NCBI GenBank assembly: GCA_003505715.1
Contig: DNXU01000177.1
Coordinates: 243-6,394 of the forward strand
Length of the DNA: 6,152 nt
DNA from: Cyanobacteria bacterium UBA8803
GTDB taxonomy: Bacteria; Cyanobacteriota; Cyanobacteriia; Cyanobacteriales; Coleofasciculaceae
Direction of reading: 5' to 3'
This document shows positions 1 to 5,192 of the stretch, one piece after another. Each line of letters starts with the position of its first letter. The first letter of the stretch is position 1. Position numbers and translations under genes: made by a program. Under the pieces are notes generated by a model, which was given only the letters and a program-made list of their open reading frames with translations, ran no database searches and was not told the DNA's origin.

Positions 1-639
1 TTTTTGATCGGTAGTTTGGGTTTTTACGCTGCACTTAGGTGGTTGGGATATGTTCCCGCTTTGCCTGAACTTCTCACTATCGTCTGCTTCAATAACTGTA
101 GCGATCGCACTCCTTTACATATCCCACCCACAGGTAACCAGCTTTTAAACTACAACCGCTCAATTTCAGAGCTTCTCAGTGTCTCCACCATAGACAAGCG
201 CCAGCTATCCCTTCTTATCGAGAAATCACGGTACAGGCTTACCTTGTATTACGGCCAACAGCCGCTTAAATCCTATCCTGTGGTTTTTGGCAGCAATCCG
301 GTGGATGATAAGTTGAAAGAAGGAGACAAAAGAACGCCAGAAGGACTTTTTAAAATCCAAGATCTGTATCCCCATCCCACTTGGTCAAAGTTTCTCTGGC
401 TTGACTATCCCACTCGAGAGTCTTGGCAAAAACACTTTCAAGCCAAGATCGCAGGCAAGATTCATTGGCGCGATCGCATTGGTGGCGAGATTGGGATTCA
501 CGGTGTACCAAAGGGTGCCGACTCTCTGATCAACGAACAGTCGAATTGGACTTGGGGATGTATTTCCCTCAAAAATAAAGATGTTGACGAATTGTATCGA
601 GTTGTTCAACAAGGTACGGAAGTAGAAATCCTGCCCTGA
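1..639 (+). CDS. L,D-transpeptidase (YkuD domain), 5' end outside window
   Basis: A YkuD-type L,D-transpeptidase cross-links peptidoglycan stem peptides, or attaches proteins to them, through a cysteine thioester; it acts outside the cytoplasmic membrane. Counting from the TTG at position 4, a hydrophobic segment (about residues 1-30) suits an uncleaved anchor or signal peptide. The YkuD fold follows (about 65-211): a GDKRTPEG motif at 107-114, the conserved His in IGIHGVP (H166) and the active-site Cys in WTWGCISL (C186). A Ser follows where many members have Arg (GCIR); as I recall, the YafK-like branch, with WTxGCIAL, also lacks that Arg, so the site looks intact. The frame stays open to base 1 and no ribosome binding site is visible before the TTG, so the true start is probably just upstream. 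HIP1 palindromes at 101 and 470 show that it is native. A terminator follows 37 bases after the stop. The family call is firm; the physiological substrate is not. Confidence 0.9.
   Translation, partial: FLIGSLGFYAALRWLGYVPALPELLTIVCFNNCSDRTPLHIPPTGNQLLNYNRSISELLSVSTIDKRQLSLLIEKSRYRLTLYYGQQPLKSYPVVFGSNPVDDKLKEGDKRTPEGLFKIQDLYPHPTWSKFLWLDYPTRESWQKHFQAKIAGKIHWRDRIGGEIGIHGVPKGADSLINEQSNWTWGCISLKNKDVDELYRVVQQGTEVEILP
101..108. repeat. HIP1 palindrome GCGATCGC (1 of 6)
   Basis: Exact GCGATCGC in the L,D-transpeptidase gene, read there as Ser-Asp-Arg. This octamer is strongly over-represented in many cyanobacterial genomes and is the main clue to the host lineage. Confidence 0.9.
470..477. repeat. 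HIP1 palindrome (2 of 6)
   Basis: Exact copy in the L,D-transpeptidase gene, read as Arg-Asp-Arg just before the catalytic His region. Confidence 0.9.
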
Positions 640-675
640 ACTACTACAGCACGGCAGAAATAACCCCCCATTTCA

Positions 676-712
676 AAAAGGGTAACAATTTAGTATCAAT
701 TGTTACTCTTTT
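676..712 (+). terminator. Hairpin terminator after the L,D-transpeptidase gene
   Basis: A nine-base perfect inverted repeat, GTAACAATT (682-690) and AATTGTTAC (698-706), encloses a 7-nt loop. It is extended outward by one G:T wobble, a G:C and four A:T pairs (676-681 with 707-712), giving a 15-pair stem. The T-run TCTTTT forms the outer right arm, and the matching A-run on the left means it could also stop transcription from the other strand. The stem is AT-rich, so strength is uncertain. It separates the L,D-transpeptidase from the downstream operon. Confidence 0.65.
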
Positions 713-898
713 AATTTCCTGTATCTAACCCATCCTAAATATTTGAATTAATTATTTAATAAAGAGCAAAATTATAACAATAATCTTAAGCACCTGCCTG
801 TAGGTTGCAATGAGCCTTATAATTGCGCATTTTTAATAAAATTTGCCGCTCCCCTAATTGTCTTTTTTAAAGATATGATAAAGTTTCAATTTAAGTTA
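713..898. other. AT-rich intergenic stretch without a recognisable gene
   Basis: I see no reading frame with coding character here; the frames are short and broken by stops. The only local structure is a weak hairpin with arms GCAAT/ATTGC (806-810 and 821-825). The high A+T content before the promoter at 899 suits an upstream promoter region or regulator-binding area, but no specific operator is recognisable. Confidence 0.5.
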
Positions 899-928
899 TT
901 GATTATTTATCCTAGTTTGATCTATAAA
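899..928 (+). promoter_or_regulatory. Putative sigma-70 type promoter of the glycan operon
   Basis: TTGATT (899-904) and TATAAA (923-928) are separated by 18 bases and resemble -35 and -10 boxes. Transcription would begin near 934-936, just at the first foldable segment of the leader. It is the best promoter-like match I noticed between the upstream terminator and the acyltransferase gene. In AT-rich DNA such matches also arise by chance. Confidence 0.5.
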
Positions 929-990
929 AGGCGGTAGACCGTGGGAGAACTCCCTTGCCGAACAGCCCCTTAGTTCAAAGGCTGAAATTG

Positions 991-1056
991 ATGAATAACA
1001 AAGATGAACGAACGCAGCATGATCGGGTTTTGTTGAGAATTATTAAGTGCGTTTAA
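991..1056 (+). CDS. Possible 21-residue leader peptide
   Basis: An ATG frame of 21 codons (begins MNNKDERTQ, ends IIKCV) lies within the leader. AAAGG sits about nine bases before the ATG and could be a weak ribosome binding site. Its 3' part overlaps the left half of the hairpin at 1026-1083, so translating it would disrupt that helix, an arrangement seen in attenuators. There is no run of a single amino acid of the kind classic attenuator peptides have. No homology is recognised and a chance frame is quite possible. Confidence 0.15.
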   Translation: MNNKDERTQHDRVLLRIIKCV

Positions 1057-1277
1057 GAATTGACCAGTAAAAACAACTAAACCAATAGCTGAAATCAAGT
1101 TGAAGCTTGCTTAGTTTTGGCAATCTTCAATATTCAGAAAGCTAGCTGAAGGAAGGCTAAAGTTTCCGATTACGCAATCTCAGAATAAGAAGAATCCTTA
1201 TCTTAAGATTGTAGCAATTGAGTTACGAGATTGAATTGATATCCGCCTAGCTATTTAGCCCTTCCTAAGTTGAATCG

Positions 1278-1298
1278 CCTAACTGAGTGATTAGGAGG
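1278..1298 (+). promoter_or_regulatory. Ribosome binding site AGGAGG partly sequestered in a hairpin
   Basis: AGGAGG (1293-1298) is the strongest Shine-Dalgarno sequence in the window and lies 10 bases before the GTG at 1309. Its first three bases belong to TTAGG (1291-1295), which can pair with CCTAA at 1278-1282 across an 8-nt loop. A second CCTAA at 1264-1268 overlaps the right arm of the long leader helix and could compete for the same bases. Confidence 0.6.
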
Positions 1299-1308
1299 AT
1301 GATCTAAT

Positions 1309-2040
1309 GTGTCTGTTATTCAGAGTGTAAACCTTTACCTAACACGCCAAGCCCAAGGATGGGGGCGCTATTGCCTAGAACAGTTCATTTTTGTCTTAGT
1401 GGGCTGGATTCCTACAATTATTGGCATCGGCTTACGCGGTCTGCTCTATCGCTTGATTCTGCATATGGATGGGATAGCAGCTATAGAGGATGGCGTGCGC
1501 TTGCGGATGAGCAACAACATTAAATTGGGTAATGGCGTTTATCTAGATCGAGGTGTTTATTTACACGCCTGCCCTCCGGGGATCGCAATTGGTGCGGACA
1601 CTCTGGTTATGCATGGAGCAGTTCTCCACGTCTACAATTTTCGGAACCTGCCCCACTCCGGTATCAAAATTGGCAGTCAAAGTTTGATTGGGGAATATAC
1701 CGTAATTCGAGGTCAAGGGGGGGTGGAAATTGGCGATCGCGTATATACATCTCCTTTCACTCAAATTCTGGCTGTCAACCACGTCTTTGATGACCCATCC
1801 CGCTCATTTGTCGAACAAGGAATTACGGCGGAGGGAATTGCGATTGAGGACGACGTTTGGTTAGGGGCTGGGGCAATTATTACAGACGGCGTGCGTGTAG
1901 GTAAAGGAGCCGTGGTGGCTGCGGGTGCTGTGGTAACTAAAGATGTACCCCCCCATACAGTTGTTGCTGGAGTTCCTGCCCGACCTATCAAAAAAATTGA
2001 GAAAAGCATAACGGGCAAACAGAAGCAAATTTTCTACTAA
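1309..2040 (+). CDS. Left-handed beta-helix (hexapeptide) acyltransferase
   Basis: An acyl- (probably acetyl-) transferase of the LacA/WbbJ/NeuD-like hexapeptide group, which acylates sugars of surface glycans from acyl-CoA. Residues 24-50 are hydrophobic and probably sit on the membrane. From about 55 the [IV]GxxxxI-type hexapeptide repeats run to 222. The loop [11 protein letters not shown] (153-163) carries the likely catalytic His158. The C-terminal coil has the signature [17 protein letters not shown] (179-195), [21 protein letters not shown] (208-228), typical of this family. GTG is the first in-frame start after a TGA at 1300 and follows a good AGGAGG. An out-of-frame ATG overlaps it (ATGTG, 1307-1311) but opens only seven codons. 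One HIP1 copy lies inside (1733). It is the first gene of the apparent operon, 20 bp before the GT2 gene. The family call is firm; the acyl donor and acceptor are unknown. Confidence 0.9.
   Translation: MSVIQSVNLYLTRQAQGWGRYCLEQFIFVLVGWIPTIIGIGLRGLLYRLILHMDGIAAIEDGVRLRMSNNIKLGNGVYLDRGVYLHACPPGIAIGADTLVMHGAVLHVYNFRNLPHSGIKIGSQSLIGEYTVIRGQGGVEIGDRVYTSPFTQILAVNHVFDDPSRSFVEQGITAEGIAIEDDVWLGAGAIITDGVRVGKGAVVAAGAVVTKDVPPHTVVAGVPARPIKKIEKSITGKQKQIFY
1733..1740. repeat. HIP1 palindrome (3 of 6)
   Basis: Exact copy in the acyltransferase gene, read as Gly-Asp-Arg within a hexapeptide coil. Confidence 0.9.
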
Positions 2041-2047
2041 GACCACT

Positions 2048-2053
2048 AGGGAG
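2048..2053 (+). promoter_or_regulatory. Ribosome binding site of the GT2 gene
   Basis: AGGGAG lies seven bases before the ATG at 2061, in the 20-bp gap after the acyltransferase stop. It fixes the start, and the tight gap supports cotranscription. Confidence 0.7.
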
Positions 2054-2060
2054 ATCTGCC

Positions 2061-3311
2061 ATGACTACACTCTCAGTTGTGATTCCGGCTTATAACGAGG
2101 AAGACGGTATTAGGGATATTGTCCACCGCGTTTTAGCGATTAAGGAAGACCTAGAAAGAGTTGGAGTTAATAATCTAGAACTTATCGTTGTTAACGATTG
2201 TTCCCATGACAAAACCGCCGAGATTGTCAGCCTCATAGAAGGGGTAAAACTGGTGAACCATGCCCGCAATAAAGGATATGGTGCCGCACTCAAAACTGGA
2301 TTTTCCCAGGCGCAAGGGGAACTAATTGGTTTTCTGGATGCCGATGGGACTTATCCCCCAGAATATTTTCCTCAGTTGTGTCAAGTTGTGCTTAATGGGG
2401 CTGAGTTAGCGATCGGTTCGCGCATGGCAGGTGCCAAGAGCCAAATGCCCTTGACTCGACGGATTGGTAATATATTTTTTGCTAGCCTGCTGAGCCTGGT
2501 GGGTAGACATCAGATTACTGATAGCGCTAGTGGGATGCGTGTGTTTAAACGCGAAATCCTGGAGCGAATTTACCCACTGCCCGATGGCTTAAACCTGACC
2601 CCGATTATGAGTACGCGAGCCATTCACGAACATATTGAAATGGCTGAAGTACCCATTCCTTACAGCGAAAGGTTGGGACGTTCTAAGCTAAGTGTGGTGC
2701 GGGATGGGACAATTTTTTTGCGCTCGATCATTTGGACAGCATTAGCCTATAACCCAGTCCGCATCTTTGGGATCGTTGGGTTGGTCTTGGTTGGGCTGTC
2801 GCTGGCAATTGGTTTAGAAGTGGTACTGGCTCGGTTGAGCGGAATTGCCTACTTAGGAGCTTGGGAAGTCGCTACGCTTTTTGTAGGTCTGGTTGCAGGT
2901 TTAACTGGTCTGAACATCTTCGTCTTAGGTGTTACCTTCAATTACTTGGTAGCACTGCTTAATAAACGGCCCATTCGTCAGGGTTTATTTGGTTTTAGGT
3001 TATTTAACCCACCCTTAGATCAACATTTTGGCTGGATGGGAGCCTTAACACTGGTGGCTGGCTTGGTTTTGGGAAGCATTAGTCTGGGGCTAGGCGTGAA
3101 TGGTTGGGAAATTGAACGCCTCTGGCTGTACCTGTTGGCGAGTGCCATGCTCATTCTTGTAGGTATGGAGCTGGCAATCGATTGGATTATTTTGCGCGTA
3201 CTGGATGAGTTGAGCCAGCGCGAAATTCTTGCCCAAGAGGATCTGGGTCTAACACAGAGGCCAGAGAACCCGAATGTCAGCCTCACGCAAACAGATATAG
3301 AGGTTGCCTAA
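2061..3311 (+). CDS. Family 2 glycosyltransferase, DPM/GtrB-like, with C-terminal membrane domain
   Basis: A GT-A fold glycosyltransferase of the dolichyl/polyprenyl-phosphate sugar synthase type. Such enzymes move a sugar from a nucleotide donor to a polyprenyl phosphate at the cytoplasmic face of the membrane. Visible motifs: VVIPAYNEE (6-14), VNDCSHDKT (44-52), NKGYGAAL (70-77), the metal-binding DxD in FLDADGTYPP (D93, D95), GSRMAG (119-124), TDSASGMRVFKR (153-164) and YSERLGRSKLS (201-211), the last typical of the DPM branch. About four membrane spans follow, near 233-256, 266-300, 326-346 and 354-380, as in GtrB-like proteins; the last 35 residues are hydrophilic. Its position between an acyltransferase and a radical SAM gene, with a GT-C gene downstream, suits a supplier of lipid-linked sugar. 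Sugar and lipid cannot be read from the sequence. A GT2 that glycosylates a lipid directly is an alternative. Confidence 0.88.
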   Translation: MTTLSVVIPAYNEEDGIRDIVHRVLAIKEDLERVGVNNLELIVVNDCSHDKTAEIVSLIEGVKLVNHARNKGYGAALKTGFSQAQGELIGFLDADGTYPPEYFPQLCQVVLNGAELAIGSRMAGAKSQMPLTRRIGNIFFASLLSLVGRHQITDSASGMRVFKREILERIYPLPDGLNLTPIMSTRAIHEHIEMAEVPIPYSERLGRSKLSVVRDGTIFLRSIIWTALAYNPVRIFGIVGLVLVGLSLAIGLEVVLARLSGIAYLGAWEVATLFVGLVAGLTGLNIFVLGVTFNYLVALLNKRPIRQGLFGFRLFNPPLDQHFGWMGALTLVAGLVLGSISLGLGVNGWEIERLWLYLLASAMLILVGMELAIDWIILRVLDELSQREILAQEDLGLTQRPENPNVSLTQTDIEVA

Positions 3312-3325
3312 TTAAGCCTAATTAA
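3306..3325. repeat. Tandem 10-bp duplication over the GT2 stop codon
   Basis: GCCTAATTAA occurs twice in direct tandem (3306-3315, 3316-3325). The first copy contains the last codon, GCC, and the TAA stop of the GT2 gene; the second lies in the 63-bp gap. It looks like a small slippage duplication. No function is evident. Confidence 0.7.
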
Positions 3326-3374
3326 ATCGATCGGGTTGGTTAAGTAATCCACAACTTTATTAAAAAGGAAGAAC

Positions 3375-5018
3375 ATGAATAGGGCAACAAGAGATTTTAT
3401 TCGAGAAAATCGAGGGAGCCGAGCTGCATTGAAGGTGCCAATGGCTAACTTTCCCAATGCAGACGATATCGTGCAAGAAGGTTTGCTGCAAGATTCTCAA
3501 TTAGGAGATCGGGTTGACATTATGTTAGTCAACCCGCCCACACCGGATGGGGGGATCTGGATTCGCACCCAACATCGAGTCGGGAGGCGATCGCGAGAGA
3601 ATATGGTGTGGCCTCAAGTCTCGCTGGCGCAATTGGCAGCCCTACTTTACCCAGACTACAGCGTGAAGGTGGTAGATGCCAATGCTGAACGCATGGGTTG
3701 GGCAGAGTTTACGGCGTTACTGGATAAGTACAAGCCCCGCTACTATCTGACGCAGGTGAGTGCGCCGACCTTAGAAAATGATATGTATGGCGCGTTTCTA
3801 GCTCACGCCCGGGGGGCACGCACTATTGCCTTTGGCACTCATGTCACGCCGATGCCGATCCAAACCATGCGTCCCTACCCCAGTTTGGACTTTATTTTGG
3901 TGGGTGAGCCGGAGTTAACGCTGCGTGACTTATTAGATTGTTTAGAAGGAAAGATCGAGCAGCGATCGCCTGAAATTAAGAAAATTTTTGACAAACACGA
4001 TCTGGGGTATAAGCCAGCCATTGGGGAAGATGGTGAAGTTAACCTAAGTGGGATTAAGGGACTGGTATGGCGGCGGGATGACGAGATTGTCATTAATGCC
4101 ACCCGACCTTTTATCCACGACTTAGATGACCTGCCTTTACCCCGGCATGAGGTACTACCCTTACAGAAGTATCGGATGCCCTTGATTAAGGGGGCATTTA
4201 CCTTCATTGTGACCAGCCGAGGTTGTCCGGCGGCTTGCACCTACTGCATCAAACATGTCAACTATCAGTTCAGTGCGCGAGTGCGATCGCCAGAAAACAT
4301 CATGGCTGAGTTATGGCAGCTCAAACAGCTGGGCATTAACAATATTCACATGTATGCTGACCTATTTACCGTCAACCGGGATCAGGTGGTGGGTTTGTGC
4401 AAGCTGATGATTGAAGAACGTATCAATCTGAAGTGGACTTGCAACAGTCGGGTTGATTACGTTGATAAAGAAATGCTCGATCTGATGGCGCAGGCTGGTT
4501 GTTGGTTGATTTCCTGGGGACTCGAAAGTGGTAACGAACAGATCCTCAAACATGCTCGTAAAGGGGTTTATCCAGACCTAGCCATGAGGTCATTAATGTG
4601 TGCGAGAAAAGCCGGGATCAAAAATTGGGGCTACTTTATTATTGGTTTGCCTGGTGAAACCGAAGCGACAATTCGCCAAACGATTAACTTTTCTAAGAAA
4701 CTCCCCCTAGATATTGCCTTGTTCCATGTTGCCGCGCCTTATCCCGGTACGCCCTTCTTCTTTGAGGTGGTAGAAAATGGTTGGTTCCGTCCCGGCACTC
4801 GCTGGGAACAAGTAGATATGGACAAGGGTACTGTCCTCGATTATCCGGACTTACCTGCTGAGCGTTTGCTCTACTGGCAAAAACGAGCATTCCGCGAATG
4901 GGCCTTTCGTCCCGGACCGATTCTAACTTATTTGAAGATGCTCACTTCCGATTTATCAACCCTCAAGTCAGCTATTAATGTTGGGTTGCAGCATCTGAGT
5001 TGGTCGTCGAGTCATTAA
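3375..5018 (+). CDS. Radical SAM protein of the BchE/HpnJ-like (B12-binding) class
   Basis: A radical S-adenosylmethionine enzyme with an N-terminal Rossmann-like, B12-binding-type domain (about 46-190, starting DIMLVNPPTPDGG) and a radical SAM barrel (about 272-465). The cluster-binding Cys are C284, C288 and C291 in SRGCPAACTYC. WGLESGNEQILK (381-392) and GYFIIGLPGET (419-429) are the usual barrel motifs, and FHVAAPYPGTPFF (450-462) closes it. The DxHxxG cobalamin motif is absent, as is common in this class. Relatives include BchE (oxygen-independent chlorophyll ring cyclase), HpnJ (hopanoid cyclitol ether) and many methyltransferases; with glycan genes as neighbours I favour a sugar or lipid modification, but this is inference. 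The ATG at 3375 follows AAGGAA. A second start, ATG at 3441 (residue 23), follows GAAGG, and the first 45 residues look unconserved. Length, 547 residues, suits the class. Confidence 0.87.
   Translation: MNRATRDFIRENRGSRAALKVPMANFPNADDIVQEGLLQDSQLGDRVDIMLVNPPTPDGGIWIRTQHRVGRRSRENMVWPQVSLAQLAALLYPDYSVKVVDANAERMGWAEFTALLDKYKPRYYLTQVSAPTLENDMYGAFLAHARGARTIAFGTHVTPMPIQTMRPYPSLDFILVGEPELTLRDLLDCLEGKIEQRSPEIKKIFDKHDLGYKPAIGEDGEVNLSGIKGLVWRRDDEIVINATRPFIHDLDDLPLPRHEVLPLQKYRMPLIKGAFTFIVTSRGCPAACTYCIKHVNYQFSARVRSPENIMAELWQLKQLGINNIHMYADLFTVNRDQVVGLCKLMIEERINLKWTCNSRVDYVDKEMLDLMAQAGCWLISWGLESGNEQILKHARKGVYPDLAMRSLMCARKAGIKNWGYFIIGLPGETEATIRQTINFSKKLPLDIALFHVAAPYPGTPFFFEVVENGWFRPGTRWEQVDMDKGTVLDYPDLPAERLLYWQKRAFREWAFRPGPILTYLKMLTSDLSTLKSAINVGLQHLSWSSSH
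3587..3594. repeat. HIP1 palindrome (4 of 6)
   Basis: Exact copy in the N-terminal domain of the radical SAM gene, here in a different codon frame (within Arg-Arg-Ser-Arg). Confidence 0.9.
3962..3969. repeat. HIP1 palindrome (5 of 6)
   Basis: Exact copy in the linker between the two domains of the radical SAM protein (Gln-Arg-Ser-Pro). Confidence 0.9.
4283..4290. repeat. HIP1 palindrome (6 of 6)
   Basis: Exact copy shortly after the Cys motif of the radical SAM gene (Val-Arg-Ser-Pro). None is found from here to the window end. Confidence 0.9.
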
Positions 5019-5042
5019 GATTCTGCAATAGGGGGATCTCCC

Positions 5043-5072
5043 GTAGTTGTGGTGGAAAACTACATTTTTTTT
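5043..5072 (+). terminator. Rho-independent terminator of the operon
   Basis: GTAGTT (5043-5048) pairs with AACTAC (5058-5063) around a 9-nt loop, followed by A and eight T residues (5065-5072). It begins 24 bases after the radical SAM stop, so it should end the acyltransferase-GT2-radical SAM transcript. The stem has only two G:C pairs, so readthrough is likely. Its left arm overlaps the left arm of the inverted repeat at 5034-5159. Confidence 0.7.
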
Positions 5073-5073
5073 G

Positions 5074-5094
5074 GGTAATTGGTAATTGGTAATT
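5074..5094. repeat. Heptamer tandem array (GGTAATT)x3
   Basis: Three exact copies of GGTAATT (5074-5080, 5081-5087, 5088-5094). Short tandem heptamers of this composition are frequent between genes of filamentous cyanobacteria (STRR-type repeats). It lies inside the inverted-repeat element. Confidence 0.85.
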
Positions 5095-5192
5095 CTTTGC
5101 CCAGTCAGCGTTTGGCTTTATTAATGAGTTTTTCTTACCACCCTATTTACGGGAGATCCAATCTGAAATCTAGAGTATCTTTTTATCAAGCC

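Larger units (their letters stand above)
930..1308 (+). promoter_or_regulatory. Long structured 5' leader (possible cis-regulatory RNA)
   Basis: About 375 nt lie between the putative start site and the GTG. Visible pairings in order: GGGA/TCCC with loop GAAC (943-954), inside GGC/GCC (930-932 with 957-959); CAGCC/GGCTG (963-967 with 980-984); a nested hairpin with outer arms 1026-1035 and 1074-1083 (9 of 10 pairs) and inner arms 1038-1046 and 1053-1061 (8 of 9); an outer helix 1151-1161 with 1254-1265 (11 pairs, one bulged C), enclosing an imperfect 15-bp hairpin (1175-1189 with 1197-1211); and CCTAA/TTAGG (1278-1282 with 1291-1295), which covers part of the ribosome binding site. Alternatives exist: 1175-1181 can instead pair perfectly with 1227-1233, and 1075-1080 with 1111-1116. 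It matches no riboswitch class that I recognise. The sequence is AT-rich, so individual helices could be chance. Confidence 0.45.
5034..5159. repeat. 126-bp inverted-repeat element (MITE-like)
   Basis: The ends are a perfect 12-base inverted repeat: GGATCTCCCGTA (5034-5045) and TACGGGAGATCC (5148-5159). Pairing continues inward, with mismatches, to GGTGG (5051-5055) and CCACC (5138-5142). The interior is short, AT-rich and without its own gene, and includes the U-tract hairpin and the heptamer array. This size and form suit a miniature inverted-repeat transposable element, but no convincing target duplication flanks it (only AAT at 5027-5029 and 5160-5162, not flush with the left arm). A large regulatory stem-loop is the alternative. 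Confidence 0.55.

Noticed and set aside
930..990. Faint resemblance of the leader start (AACTC then TTGCCGAA) to the 3' half of the ydaO c-di-AMP riboswitch
   Set aside because: The required 5' half, with its conserved G-rich GGGGGAACC-type block, is not present upstream or downstream; the match is a few scattered bases.
640..1308. tRNA, other known RNA gene or CRISPR array in the long intergenic region
   Set aside because: No cloverleaf with a T-loop motif, and no regularly spaced repeats, were found.
3875..4240. Antisense frame of 121 codons within the radical SAM gene
   Set aside because: It lies wholly opposite a well-conserved coding region and has no recognisable domain; its openness follows from codon use on the + strand. 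The other antisense frames in the window are dismissed likewise.
3375..5018. Naming the radical SAM gene bchE/chlE (anaerobic chlorophyll ring cyclase)
   Set aside because: Only class-level motifs are shared and the neighbours are glycan genes, not chlorophyll genes; a symbol would overstate the evidence.
5097..5125. Possible promoter TTGCCC-17-ATTAAT before the GT-C gene
   Set aside because: Both boxes are poor matches and the region is AT-rich. A promoter is needed if the terminator is efficient, but this one is not convincing enough to annotate.
5027..5162. AAT on both sides of the inverted-repeat element as a target-site duplication
   Set aside because: Three bases are easily chance, and the left AAT is not adjacent to the repeat arm (AGGG lies between).
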